This document shows, piece after piece, positions 47,183-57,904 of a stretch of 64,000 bases of DNA. The notes beneath the pieces were generated by a model. That model ran no database searches. It had not been told where the DNA came from and saw only the letters and a program-made list of their open reading frames with translations. Position 1 is the stretch's first letter, and the number at the start of each line of letters is the position of its first letter. The translations under genes were made by a program, and so were the position numbers. This stretch comes from Streptomyces sp. SPB162. Lineage in GTDB: Bacteria > Actinomycetota > Actinomycetes > Streptomycetales > Streptomycetaceae. Location: positions 2,454,501 to 2,518,500 of the forward strand of contig NZ_JAQFII010000001.1 of the NCBI RefSeq assembly GCF_029504575.1, read 5' to 3'.

Positions 47183-47592
47183 TACCGCGCCTGTGAAGCT
47201 TCCCTTCGACCGGCACGAGGCGGGGCTCCGACGGTGGGTTCATCCTGTGCACGGCACGTCGACGGAGCAGGCAGCCTCGCAGTGCCACGCCGCTCACCCT
47301 GGAATAGGCAGGCCAGCCGGGTAGGCTCGCGACACGACGTCTGGCCTGCATGAATGGCCACAGAGGCTCCGCTCCGGTTCAGGGGCGGAGCCTCTGCGCG
47401 TTGGAAGGGAAATCCGCTGCGGGGAAGTTCGACTACCCGCTCCGAGCTGTCGCGATCGTCCCCGGACCACTCCGCCCGTCCCCGAGGGGACTCATTGGGG
47501 ACGCAAGGATAGGAACAGACTGACAAAGGCGACAGAGCATCAGCACGCGACATGCACTCTGAGCTGGGAAAACATCCAAACTTAGCGTAATG
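47183..47592 (+). other. Element-end module 3 with hairpin (possible integrase 3' relic)
   Basis: Contains an 11-bp stem AGAGGCTCCGC (47362-47395), then CTCTGCGCGTTGGAAGGGAA and GGGACGCAAGGATAGGAACA, as in the other two modules. No intact gene. Confidence 0.5.
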
Positions 47593-47660
47593 CAAGGGCC
47601 GCCAAGATCCCCAAAGGACTCATAATCCGTCGGTCGTGGGTTCGAGTCCCACCCGCCCCA
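47593..47660 (+). other. att site 3: island-core junction
   Basis: Third copy of the core, identical to site 1 over the tRNA part. The genes to its right look like ordinary chromosome, so this is the likely outer right boundary of the island. The intact tRNA gene should lie to the left of the window. Confidence 0.7.
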
Positions 47661-47969
47661 CCCTGGCCTGTTGGAGCAGAAACGTTCTGACCGCCTGGCC
47701 GCCCGAACGTCCGGCTGTTTGGCCTGCTACCGCCTCACCGCCCGTCCGGCGGCCGGAATGCTCGCCGCGGCGGAGCAGGTACGGAAGCGGCCCCGTGCGA
47801 AGCCCCGCCCCGCTACGCCCCACCCCGCCCCGCTACGCCCGCATCCGGCGCCCTGCCGCGGTGACCCTGCGGCCCGGGCGCGGCCGAATTTGCTGCAAGA
47901 TCAGCTGAGGCGCACTACGGTCAACGGGGCGACTGGTACGCCTGGTTACGGTCACAAACGGGGGAAAGT
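47661..47969. other. Intergenic region before the core gene block
   Basis: About 310 bases. Contains a short tandem CCCCGCCCCGCTACGCCC-type repeat (~47800-47840) and probably the promoter for 47970, which I cannot place. Confidence 0.4.
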
Positions 47970-49139
47970 ATGGGCGAGTTCTCGGGCATAGATCCGGACA
48001 CACTCAACGGGATGATCAGTTCTCTGGAGAAGGACTCGAACACGCTGGTGACGATGGCCGCGTCCATCAAGGGGAGGTTCGCCCGGTACGGGATCGAGCA
48101 GACGGCCCTGAACGAGCTGATCCTGCTGGGCAACTGGGCACAGGACCAGCTCTCCGGCCTCCGGCGCCGACGCGACCTCGCCAAGATCATGGAGCACGAC
48201 AAGACCGGCCTGGTCCAGATATCCGACGCGGTGCTTGCCCTGCTCGACGAGACGGGCGGCCACCCGGAACATCCCATCTGGGAGTTGCAGGGGCAGCCCG
48301 GCGTCCCGACGGTCACGGACTTCTACACGGCGAAGGCGATGATCGCCGCGGGCGTCGACCCCACGACGTGGGATCCGTCGAAGGGCCTGGGACCGAACGA
48401 CGAGAACGTCCAGAAGGTCTACGCCTGGTACGCACGCATGTGGCAGCAGAATCCGAATCTGCAGTGGGCCGGGATGGCCAAGCTCGCCGGCGGAACGGTC
48501 TACGCGGGCATGCAGGACCTCGATGTGGTGATCAACCACCACGACGAGGCCGGACTCCTGTCCCCCTTCATGGGCCTGGGCGTCGACGAAGCGAAGTGGT
48601 TCAACAACAAGTTCCTCGAGATGCAGAAGCAGATCTTCCTGGACATGGGAGCCCAGCACGCCGCGTACCTCGACGGCGGAATGGACGCCATCAACGCCCT
48701 GAAGCAGGCGGGCCAGATCGACGCACGGTCCGTCGACGCTTGGCAGGGCATCGACTCGGGAGACCCGCAGCGGATAGCCGACGGAAACAAGTCTCTGCTC
48801 ATGCGCGAACAGAAGAAGATCCTGCCACCGTACTATTCGGAGGTCTACCACCACGATGGCCCGGTCGGCTACCTCTTCGCATCGGAGTTGGACAACATGA
48901 CGTCGTCCCCCATTCCGGGAAGCAAGAGCTTCAAGTCGTACTCGCACGGATTCGTCGGCTACCCGTTCAACCAGGTCACCAACACGGACGACCGCTGGGA
49001 TTGGATCAGCGGCGACATGCTGCCCGCCTACCAGCGTCTGCTCCGCGACGACCCCGGCGAGGCCAAACGCCTCATCGCCCTGCCGCTGGCCCAGCGTGCC
49101 AAGGAGTTCCGCCGCATCACCCTTGAGAGCGAGGGCTGA
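47970..49139 (+). CDS. Hypothetical protein with WXG100-like N-terminal region
   Basis: Product of 389 aa; ATG 47970 with GGGGGAAAG upstream. The first ~75 residues (IDPDTLNGMISSLEKDSNTL, IKGRFARYGIEQTALNELIL) form a helical pair like the N-terminal regions of Streptomyces type VII secretion-associated proteins. The rest (YYSEVYHHDGPVGYLFASEL, DDRWDWISGDMLPAYQRLLR) is globular and unassigned. No signal peptide. It is followed 6 bases later by a lipoprotein gene, so the two are co-transcribed. A T7SS substrate or toxin-like role is inference. Confidence 0.6.
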   Translation: MGEFSGIDPDTLNGMISSLEKDSNTLVTMAASIKGRFARYGIEQTALNELILLGNWAQDQLSGLRRRRDLAKIMEHDKTGLVQISDAVLALLDETGGHPEHPIWELQGQPGVPTVTDFYTAKAMIAAGVDPTTWDPSKGLGPNDENVQKVYAWYARMWQQNPNLQWAGMAKLAGGTVYAGMQDLDVVINHHDEAGLLSPFMGLGVDEAKWFNNKFLEMQKQIFLDMGAQHAAYLDGGMDAINALKQAGQIDARSVDAWQGIDSGDPQRIADGNKSLLMREQKKILPPYYSEVYHHDGPVGYLFASELDNMTSSPIPGSKSFKSYSHGFVGYPFNQVTNTDDRWDWISGDMLPAYQRLLRDDPGEAKRLIALPLAQRAKEFRRITLESEG

Positions 49140-49145
49140 TCCACC

Positions 49146-49712
49146 GTGTTGCGACCCATCCGTCACCTGCCCGTCCTGGCGGCCCTTTCCATCCTTTTGC
49201 TGGGATCCGCCTGCAATACCTCGGAGGAGTCCGGTTCCATGAGTTCCGTGAAGTGGGATCTGAGCAAGAGCCACACCAAGTCGGATGTGAACTGGTCGGG
49301 CAAGAGCAAGAGCACATGGGAGATCCCGGAAACCGAATACGACATCACGCTGCAGGGCGGAGTGCATCTGACGGGGAAGCACATGCTGCGCCTCGACGCG
49401 GATTCGGACACCGGACGCATCAACTCCATCGACATCATCTATCCGAATATGAGCACGGACGACGTGTACGGGGCGGCCAAGGCGCTGGCCGCGGAACTGA
49501 AGATGCCCACGACCAATCTGGAACGGTGGTACCAGCAGCGCACCGGTGGCCGCGCCGCCGGCCACGAGGAAATCAACTCCACCACGGGAATGTCCGCCGC
49601 CGAGCACTCGCCGGGCGCACCGGCCCTCGACGCCTCGCTGCTCTACTCCTTCGACCATGAGAAGCCGACCTTCATCGACCTCTCCATCTACTGGTCCAAG
49701 TCGGAGGGCTGA
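49146..49712 (+). CDS. Putative lipoprotein
   Basis: Product of 188 aa from GTG 49146, 6 bases after the previous stop. The lipobox LLLGSAC at residues ~17-23 follows a hydrophobic stretch (LPVLAALSIL), so the mature protein is likely lipid-anchored at Cys23. The mature part is soluble with regularly spaced KSK/Trp residues (KSHTKSDVNWSGKSKSTWEI). No family is recognised. Translational coupling suggests it partners with the upstream 389-aa protein at the cell surface. Confidence 0.7.
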   Translation: MLRPIRHLPVLAALSILLLGSACNTSEESGSMSSVKWDLSKSHTKSDVNWSGKSKSTWEIPETEYDITLQGGVHLTGKHMLRLDADSDTGRINSIDIIYPNMSTDDVYGAAKALAAELKMPTTNLERWYQQRTGGRAAGHEEINSTTGMSAAEHSPGAPALDASLLYSFDHEKPTFIDLSIYWSKSEG

Positions 49713-49866
49713 GGGCCACAACGATCCGGCCGGCGAATCACGGGAGGACCAGGCTGAGTTGAGTGCTCCGATCGAGACGGGCGAGGTCCGTCTGTCCGTG
49801 CTCCGGGCGCACGGGTAGCGTTGGACCCTTGTGTTCTGTCCGCGCACCGCTCGGGGGATTTACCTC

Positions 49867-50269
49867 GTGACCCGCGCCACTCGTTCCACGGCCGCCGCCC
49901 TCACCTGGCCACGGCGCTCGCCCTGACCGCTCCGTAGTCCGTCTACGGAGACCACGACCGCTACTCCCGTGGCGCTCCACCTGGATCCCGGAACCCCGGA
50001 TGCGGCGCAGTTTCCGCTTCGGGCGACTGCCCCATCGACGCAAGTGGAAATATCGGTACGGCCTACACCGTGGGATCCCCTGGAAATCCGTCCTGCGGTG
50101 TCCTGTATCAGCGCATGACCCAGCCGGGAGCCACTCTTCCGATCAATGCGTCCATCACGTGGCGCATCGAATGGAAGGGCAGCGACGGGGTCGGCGGAAA
50201 ACTGCCGGATGGCACGCTCAAGACGCGAAGAACGTCCAGGTGCGGGAGATCCAGACCATCGTGCGCTGA
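49867..50269 (+). pseudogene. Decayed secreted-protein gene
   Basis: Starting at GTG 49867 ([12 protein letters not shown]), pieces in successive frames read like one secreted Streptomyces protein: [19 protein letters not shown], then [19 protein letters not shown], then [13 protein letters not shown] and a stop. At least two frameshifts and a stop separate them. The family is not named. Confidence 0.5.
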
Positions 50270-50302
50270 CCGGACGGCCGTTGACCAAACGGCCCACCGA
50301 TA

Positions 50303-51692
<1,390 letters not shown>

Positions 51693-51700
51693 CGCCCTCA

Positions 51701-51718
51701 GTGTGTCGCACGACACAC
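51701..51718. promoter_or_regulatory. Inverted repeat upstream of hrdA
   Basis: GTGTGTCG-CA-CGACACAC, perfect 8-bp arms, just before the proposed hrdA start. It could be an operator or a leader hairpin; no known regulator site is recognised. Confidence 0.35.
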
Positions 51719-51825
51719 CCCCGCTACGAGGGGCGTGCGGTGGATTTTTCGGGCCAATGTCACGGAGGGCGTTCGTTCCGTCACCGGATCGGAACCCGGC
51801 CCGCGGGCCGCCGCCCCGAAGCACC

Positions 51826-52082
51826 TCCAGCGTGAGCTGGGGGGAACTCCCAGCCCTTGGCTCGGCGGCACCTCCCAGCGTTAGCTGGGGGGAACTCCCA
51901 GCCTTGGCTCGGGGGCACCTCCCAGCGTTAGCTCGGGGGCACCTCCCGGCGTTAGCTCGGCGGCACCTCCCAGCGCTAGCTCGGGGGCACCCCCAGCCTC
52001 AGCTCGGCGGCACCTCCCAGCCTCAGCTCGGCGGCACCTCCCAGCGTTAGCTTGGGGGCACCTCCCAGCGTTAGCTGGGGGA
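51826..52082. repeat. Tandem array of ~24-bp units between hrdA and dnaG
   Basis: About eleven imperfect units of the form CAGCGTTAGCTCGGGGGCAC-CTCC, ending one base before the dnaG stop codon. Each unit contains the near-palindrome CCAGCGTTAGCTGGGG, so adjacent units can fold into stacked hairpins. It may end dnaG transcription. Confidence 0.75.
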
Positions 52083-52083
52083 A

Positions 52084-54039
52084 TTACAGCGCCGCCGTGC
52101 CCTGTTCTCGCAGCCGCTGGCCGTACTGCTGCAGCGCCCACAGCTCGCTCTGGACGGCGCCGATCTCCTCCGCGCCCGCTCGCGGGCCGAGCCGGGTGAG
52201 ATTGGCGCGGACTTCGCCGATACGCCGCTCGACGGCCTGCAGCCGGACGGCGACGAGCTGCATGCCCGCGTAGACCTCGTCGGGGGCCCGCCGGGTGTGG
52301 GTGGCCTCGACGGCCAGCTCGGTGACGAGGCCCCGGACGGTGTCGTCCGGGGCGACCTCGCGGACGCGGGCGAGGTATCCGTCGTCCGCCTTCTCGGTGC
52401 CGCCGGCTTCGGCGATGGCGCGCCGGACGGTGGCGTAGGGCGGGGCGGTGAACTCGTCCTCGCCGTAGGCGTCGAAGGCCGGGGAGACCAGGTGCGGGTG
52501 CTGGAGGGCGAGCTTGAGCAGTTCGCGCTCCACCCGGTGGGCGGGGCTGCGCAGGTCCAGCCGCGGCCCGCGCGGCGGCTGCGGGCGGCCCGCGCCCTGA
52601 CCGGACGCACCGGAAGGGCCGGAACCCTGACCGCGACCTGGGCCCTGCCCCTGCCCTTGCCCCTGCTGGCGGTCGCGGCGCGGGTCCTGGCCGCCGCGCT
52701 GGCCGCGGTCGCGGGCCCAGCGGGCGAGCTGGGAGACCCGGCGGACGACGAACTGCTCGTCCAGGATGCCGAGCTTGGAGGCGAGCGACACCGCGTACTC
52801 GTGCTGGATGGAACCGTCCTTGATCCCGGCGACGATCGGTGCGGCTTCCTCCAGCGCGGCGGCGCGGCCCTCGGCGGTGTCGGTGTTGTGCCGGGCGACG
52901 GCGCTGTGGATGGCGAACTCGAAGAGCGGCGAGGAGTTCTCGACGAGGTTGCGCACGGCCGCGTCACCGTCGGCGAGCCGCAGCTCGCAGGGGTCCATAC
53001 CGCCGGGGCTGATCGCGATGGAGGTGCGGGCGGCGAACTTCTGGTCGTCCTCGAAGGCGCGCAGCGCGGCCCGCTGGCCGGCCGCGTCGCCGTCGAAGGT
53101 GAAGACGACGTGCGAGCTGGAGTTGTCCATCAGCAGCCGGCGGAGGATCTTGATGTGGTCCTCGGCGAAGGCGGTGCCGCAGGTGGCGATGGCGGTCGTG
53201 ACGCCCGCGAGATGGCAGGCCATGACGTCGGTGTACCCCTCGACGACGACGGCCTTGCCGGTCTTGGCGATCTCCTTCTTGGCGAGGTCGATGCCGTACA
53301 GGACATGGGACTTCTTATAGAGCGGCGTCTCGGGGGTGTTCAGGTACTTGGGCCCGTTGTCGTCCTCGCGGAGCTTGCGGGCGCCGAAGCCGATCACGTC
53401 TCCGGTGATGTCGCGGATCGGCCAGATCAGCCGGCCGCGGAAGCGGTCGATCGCCCCTCGGCGGCCCTCGCTGGCGAGCCCGGACGTGAGGAGCTCCTTG
53501 TCCGTGAAGCCCTTGCCGCGCAGGAAGCGGATCAGATGGTCCCAGCCGGCGGGCGCGTAGCCGACGCCGAAGTGCTCGGCGGCGGCCTGGTCGAAGCCGC
53601 GCTCGCGGAGGAACGTACGGCCGATCTCGGCCTCGGGGCTGCCGAGCTGCTCGACGAAGAACTGCGCGGCGATCTTGTGCGCCTCGATGAGGCGGATCTT
53701 CTCGCCCTGCTGGCGGCCCGGGTTGTACCCGCCCTCGTCGTACCGCAGCACGATGCCGGTCTTGGCGGCCAGCCGCTCGACGGCCTCGGAGAAGGAGAGG
53801 TGGTCGAGCTTCATGACGAAGTCGAGCGTGTCGCCGCCCTCTTGGCAGCCGAAGCAGTAGAAGAGCCCCTTCGAAGGGCTCACCTGGAACGACGGGGACT
53901 TTTCGTCATGAAAGGGGCAGAGCCCCTTGAGGTTTCCCCCGCCCGCGCTCTTGAGCTGCAGGTACTCCGAGATGACGGCGTCGATCGGGACCGCGTCCCG
54001 GACCGCCTTGACGTCCTCATCCTTGATCCTGCCTGCCAC
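52084..54039 (-). CDS. dnaG: DNA primase
   Basis: Product of 651 aa. Zinc-binding domain: LCPFHDEKSPSFQVSPSKG...YCFGCQEGGDTLDF (Cys/His zinc ligands, ~40-65). Catalytic TOPRIM region: VVVEGYTDVMACHLAG (~265) and VFTFDGDAAGQRAALRAF (~310). The RNA polymerase-like motif is GFGARKLREDDNGPKYLNTP. A Gly/Gln-rich linker (GQGQGQGPGRGQGSG, ~455-480) precedes the helicase-binding C-terminal domain. It makes RNA primers at the replication fork. Start ATG 54039 fits the usual MAGRIKDEDV beginning. The hrdA-like gene follows on the same strand, as in the sigma-primase pairing known from other bacteria. Confidence 0.96.
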   Translation of the reverse strand: MAGRIKDEDVKAVRDAVPIDAVISEYLQLKSAGGGNLKGLCPFHDEKSPSFQVSPSKGLFYCFGCQEGGDTLDFVMKLDHLSFSEAVERLAAKTGIVLRYDEGGYNPGRQQGEKIRLIEAHKIAAQFFVEQLGSPEAEIGRTFLRERGFDQAAAEHFGVGYAPAGWDHLIRFLRGKGFTDKELLTSGLASEGRRGAIDRFRGRLIWPIRDITGDVIGFGARKLREDDNGPKYLNTPETPLYKKSHVLYGIDLAKKEIAKTGKAVVVEGYTDVMACHLAGVTTAIATCGTAFAEDHIKILRRLLMDNSSSHVVFTFDGDAAGQRAALRAFEDDQKFAARTSIAISPGGMDPCELRLADGDAAVRNLVENSSPLFEFAIHSAVARHNTDTAEGRAAALEEAAPIVAGIKDGSIQHEYAVSLASKLGILDEQFVVRRVSQLARWARDRGQRGGQDPRRDRQQGQGQGQGPGRGQGSGPSGASGQGAGRPQPPRGPRLDLRSPAHRVERELLKLALQHPHLVSPAFDAYGEDEFTAPPYATVRRAIAEAGGTEKADDGYLARVREVAPDDTVRGLVTELAVEATHTRRAPDEVYAGMQLVAVRLQAVERRIGEVRANLTRLGPRAGAEEIGAVQSELWALQQYGQRLREQGTAAL

Positions 54040-54159
54040 CCGTGAAGTCTAAGGCCCAGGTGCGACAGACCCTTGACCTCCGCCGCGACCACCCACTAGC
54101 TTCCCCAATTGTTAAGAATCTTTACTAATGCGGTTCGGCACCGACGGAGAGGTGGGCGC

Positions 54160-56070
54160 ATGCCCCACAAGCACAGTCGACGACGCGGACTCGGCCTGGC
54201 GGCAGGTGCGACCACGGCCACCGCCGCCGTCGTCGCGGCCCTGCTCAGTGGCGGCGCGGGTACCGCGGACGCCGCCACCACCGGGCAGGTCAGGGTCAAC
54301 CAGGTCGGCTACGAGGGCAGCAGCGCCAAGGAGGCGTTTCTGCTGGCGAAGGGTGCCGTCTCGGGCGCGACCTGGAAGCTGCTCGACAGCGACGGCGCGA
54401 CCGCCGCCTCCGGGAAGACCGGCACCAGCGCGGGCAGCTGGAACACCGCCTACCCGGCCGTCTACCTGATCGACTTCAGCTCCGTGAAGACCGCGGGCAG
54501 CTACCACCTGGTGGTCAGCGGCGCGGCCACCGGCGCCTCGCCCACCTTCACCATCGGCAGCGCGAAGGACGTCTTCGGCAAGCCCGCCGCCGACGCCACC
54601 ACCTTCTTCCAGGCCCAGCGCGACGGCCGCGACGTCATCCCCGGATCGCTGAAGCGCCAGCCGTCCCACCTCAACGACACGCACGCGGCCGTCTACGACT
54701 GGCCGAAGTTCACCAGCGCCGACGGCGACACCATCGCGAAGGCCCCCACCAAGCTCGGCGGCACCGTGGACGCCGAGGGCGGCTGGTTCGACGCGGGCGA
54801 CTACCTGAAGTTCACCGAGACCACGAGCTACGCCGCCGCCACGCTGCAGATCGCGGCCCGCGAGACCGGCGCCTCCCCCACGTCCGCGCTCGGCGCCGAG
54901 GCGCAGCACGGCCTGGACTGGCTCGACAAGATGTGGGACGGCGACACCAAGACCCTCTACATCCAGGTCGGACTCGGATCCGGCACCGACAACGGCAGCG
55001 TCGTCGGAGACCACGACACCTGGCGGCTGCCGCAGAAAGACGACGCCGACACCGCCAACCCGTTCCTGCGCAACCGCCCGGTGTTCCGGGCCGGCGCCCC
55101 CGGCTCCCAGCTCAGCCCCAACCAGGCGGGCCGGCTCGCCGCCGACTTCGCGCTCGGCGCGCAGCGCTACGCCGCCTCGGACCCTGCCAAGGCCAAGGGG
55201 TACCTGGCGGCGGCGGCGCAGGTCTACGCCCTCGCGAACACCCACCCCGGCAAGCTCGTCACGACCGTCCCGTACGCGTACTACCCCGAGGAGAGCTGGC
55301 AGGACGACCTGGCGTTCGGCGGCGCCGAGCTGGCGCTGGCCGCGCAGAAGCTGGGCGACTCCCGCGCCGCCGGCTGGCTCCAGCAGTCGGCCACCTGGGC
55401 GAAGGCGTACGGCACGACCGGTGACACGCTCAACATGTACGACACCAGCGCGCTGGCGTACATCGACCTGGCGCGCGCCATCAAGGCCGCGGGGAACCCG
55501 TCCGGCCTGCCGGTCTCGTACGACACGCTGGTCGCGAACGTCAAGGCGCAGATCGCCTCGGGGCAGACCCGCGCCGCCAAGGACCCGTTCCACGCCGGCG
55601 CCGTCTACAACGACTTCGACGCCGACTCGCACACCCTCGGCCTCGCGGCCACCGCGCGCCTGTACAAGGGTCTGACCGGCGACACGTCCGTCGACCGGTT
55701 CGCCGTCCAGCAGCTCGACTGGCTGCTCGGCGCCAACGCCTGGGGCACGTCCTTCATGGTCGGCTCGGGCAGCACGTACCCCAAGTGCACCGCGGGCCAG
55801 CTCGGTAACCTCGCCGGGAGCCTGGACGGCAAGGGGGCGGTGGACACCGGCGCCATCGTCAACGGGCCCAACGGGACCGCGCAGTTCGCCGACGGGCTGG
55901 GCGACTACCTGGACGACATGCGCAAGTGCCCGGCCGGCGGCGCGGATCCGTTCGGTTCCTTCACCGGCCACGGAAGTCGCTATGTCGACGACGTCCGGTC
56001 CTGGCAGAGTTCCGAGCCGGCGCTCGACATGGACGCCTCCGGGCTGCTGGCCTTCTACCTGTCGAGCTGA
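54160..56070 (+). CDS. Secreted glycoside hydrolase family 9 (endoglucanase-like)
   Basis: Product of 636 aa from ATG 54160 (GAGAGG upstream); an earlier in-frame start has no such site. The signal peptide is RRRGLGLAAGATTATAAVVA ending near ADA-ATTG. Residues ~40-130 form the Ig-like cellulase N-terminal domain (VRVNQVGYEG). The GH9 catalytic domain shows GGWFDAGDYLKFT (catalytic Asp pair) and HGLDWLDKMWDG early, and WLLGANAWGTSFMVG and DFDADSHTLGLAATARLY late. The usual final Glu-containing motif appears as SEPALDMDASGLLAF. It should cut beta-1,4-glucans outside the cell. No carbohydrate-binding module follows. Confidence 0.88.
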   Translation: MPHKHSRRRGLGLAAGATTATAAVVAALLSGGAGTADAATTGQVRVNQVGYEGSSAKEAFLLAKGAVSGATWKLLDSDGATAASGKTGTSAGSWNTAYPAVYLIDFSSVKTAGSYHLVVSGAATGASPTFTIGSAKDVFGKPAADATTFFQAQRDGRDVIPGSLKRQPSHLNDTHAAVYDWPKFTSADGDTIAKAPTKLGGTVDAEGGWFDAGDYLKFTETTSYAAATLQIAARETGASPTSALGAEAQHGLDWLDKMWDGDTKTLYIQVGLGSGTDNGSVVGDHDTWRLPQKDDADTANPFLRNRPVFRAGAPGSQLSPNQAGRLAADFALGAQRYAASDPAKAKGYLAAAAQVYALANTHPGKLVTTVPYAYYPEESWQDDLAFGGAELALAAQKLGDSRAAGWLQQSATWAKAYGTTGDTLNMYDTSALAYIDLARAIKAAGNPSGLPVSYDTLVANVKAQIASGQTRAAKDPFHAGAVYNDFDADSHTLGLAATARLYKGLTGDTSVDRFAVQQLDWLLGANAWGTSFMVGSGSTYPKCTAGQLGNLAGSLDGKGAVDTGAIVNGPNGTAQFADGLGDYLDDMRKCPAGGADPFGSFTGHGSRYVDDVRSWQSSEPALDMDASGLLAFYLSS

Positions 56071-56090
56071 TCCGGGCGACCGGGCACGAC

Positions 56091-56132
56091 CGGCCGCCTG
56101 ATCACGAGCGGGTCCTCGTGATCAGGCGGCCG
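56091..56132. terminator. Bidirectional terminator between convergent genes
   Basis: Perfect 18-bp stem CGGCCGCCTGATCACGAG with a 6-base loop, between the GH9 gene and the convergent GNAT gene, whose stop lies in the right arm. Confidence 0.75.
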
Positions 56133-56566
56133 ACGTCTTGATCAAGAAGATGAAGTGCGGTCCGCTCGGCTCGACGATGAACTCCTCGCCCGTCGCGGTG
56201 AACCCGAGGTGTTCGTAGAAGCCCTGGGCGGACGTACGGCCGTTGCACCACACCAGCTCGGCGCCGCGGACCGTGGCCTCGGCGAGCCCCGGCCCGCAGG
56301 ACGGCGGCGCCGTACCCCGCACCGCGCACCTCGGGGCCGCTGCCCATGCCGCGGAACCGGTAGGCGGCGACGTCCTCGCCGGGCAGCGTGTCAGGGAAGA
56401 ACGTGACGCACGCCTGGACCGCGCCCTCGTCGTCGTAGGCCGCGACGTGGAAGGTGGACTCCCGCGAGTCCTCCGGGTAGATCGCGGTCTCGCGGGGCAA
56501 GCCGGTGCGCAGCACCGCCCAGCGCAGCTCGAAGATCTCCTCGACGGGTACGACGGCCGTCCGCAT
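56122..56566 (-). CDS. GNAT-family N-acetyltransferase (frameshifted)
   Basis: ATG 56566 (MRTAVVPVEEIFELRWAVLR). The first half contains YDDEGAVQACVTFFPDTLPG and RGMGSGPEVRGAGYGAAVL, the acetyl-CoA-binding R/QxxGxG/A region. The second half (LAEATVRGAELVWCNGRTSA, GFYEHLGFTATGEEFIVEP) is in the next frame. The C run 56287-56290 has one extra base. Intact length would be ~147 aa, normal for GNAT. Substrate unknown. Confidence 0.75.
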
Positions 56567-56596
56567 GGCGTGTTCCTCCGCTGGTCTGTCCTTCGG

Positions 56597-57859
56597 TCAA
56601 TCCACGAAGGAGGCTAGCGGCACGGTGGGATCGGAGAGCCGGTCGGGGTCCACACCGCGGCCGGAGCGGATCAGCTGCTGGATCGGGTCGGTGACGTCCC
56701 AGACGTTGACGTTCATACCGGCGAGCACGCGTCCCTCGCTGAGCCAGAACGCGATGAACTCGCGCTTGCCGATGTCACCCCGGCACACCACCTGGTCGTA
56801 GCTGCCCGGCGCGGCATGGCCGGAGAACTCCATGCCCAGGTCGTACTGGTCGGAGAAGAAGTACGGGACCCGGTCGTAGCTGACGTCCCGGCCGAGCATG
56901 GCGCGGGCGGCGGCCGGGCCGCTGTTGAGGGCGTTCGCCCAGTGCTCGACGCGCAGCCGGCCGCCCGAGAGCGGGTGCTCGATGTTGGCGACGTCGCCGG
57001 CCGCGTAGATGTGCGGGTCCGAGGTGCGCAGCGACGCGTCCACCGCGATGCCGCCGCCCGCCGACCGCTCGGCCAGGGTCAGCCCGGCGGCCTCGGCGAG
57101 CGCGGTGCGCGGGGCGGCGCCGATCGCGGCCAGCACGTCGTGGGCGGGGTGCTCCTCGCCGTCGTCGGTGAGGGCGGCCAGCACCATGCCGTCGTGGCCG
57201 GTGATCTCGGCGAGCTTCGCACCGAAGTGGAACCGGACGCCGTGCTCGCGGTGCAGATCGGCGAAGACCCCGCCGAGCTCGGGACCGAGCACCGAGTACA
57301 GCGGTGTCGGCTCGGGCTCCACGATGGTGACCTCGGCGCCGTAGCCGCGCGCGGCGGCGGCGACCTCCAGGCCGATCCAGCCCGCGCCGGCGATGACGAG
57401 GTGGCCGTTCTCGCGGCCGAGCGAGGTCAGCACGTGCTTGAGGCGCTCCGCGTGCGACAGCCGTCGCAGGTGGTGGACGCCGGCCAGCTCGGTGCCGGGG
57501 ATGTCCAGCCGGCGCGGCTCGGCGCCGGTGGCGAGCAGCAGCTTGTCGTACGGGAGGACGGTGCCGTCCCCAAGCCGCACGGTCTTCGCCGCGGGGTCGA
57601 GGTGCACGACGGGCTGGCCCAGGTGCAGCTCGATGTCGTGCTCGGCGTACCAGGCCGTCTGCTGGACAAAGACCGAGTCGCGTTCCGCGCTGCCGATCAG
57701 AAAGCCCTTGGACAGGGGTGGCCGCTCGTACGGGTGCTCGCGTTCGTCGCCGATCAGGATCACCCGCCCGGTGAAGCCCTCCGACCGGAGGGTCTCCGCC
57801 GCCTTGGCGCCGGCCAGTCCCGCTCCGACGATGACGATGGTCTGGTCTGCGTCCACCAC
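56597..57859 (-). CDS. FAD-dependent pyridine nucleotide oxidoreductase (ferredoxin-reductase-like)
   Basis: Product of ~420 aa; GTG near 57859 preferred (GGGGAGG upstream). The N-terminal FAD Rossmann motif is IVIVGAGLAGAKAAETLRSEG. A second Rossmann (NAD(P)H) motif is HLVIAGAGWIGLEVAAAARG. FAD-binding IYAAGDVANIEHPL is near residue 290. The pattern fits reductases that pass electrons to ferredoxin in oxygenase or P450 systems. No ferredoxin or oxygenase gene is adjacent, so the partner is unknown. Confidence 0.88.
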   Translation of the reverse strand: MVDADQTIVIVGAGLAGAKAAETLRSEGFTGRVILIGDEREHPYERPPLSKGFLIGSAERDSVFVQQTAWYAEHDIELHLGQPVVHLDPAAKTVRLGDGTVLPYDKLLLATGAEPRRLDIPGTELAGVHHLRRLSHAERLKHVLTSLGRENGHLVIAGAGWIGLEVAAAARGYGAEVTIVEPEPTPLYSVLGPELGGVFADLHREHGVRFHFGAKLAEITGHDGMVLAALTDDGEEHPAHDVLAAIGAAPRTALAEAAGLTLAERSAGGGIAVDASLRTSDPHIYAAGDVANIEHPLSGGRLRVEHWANALNSGPAAARAMLGRDVSYDRVPYFFSDQYDLGMEFSGHAAPGSYDQVVCRGDIGKREFIAFWLSEGRVLAGMNVNVWDVTDPIQQLIRSGRGVDPDRLSDPTVPLASFVD

Positions 57860-57904
57860 TGTGCGCCTCCCCAACAGATGCCGTACCTGCGAGCGTCCCT
57901 TACG

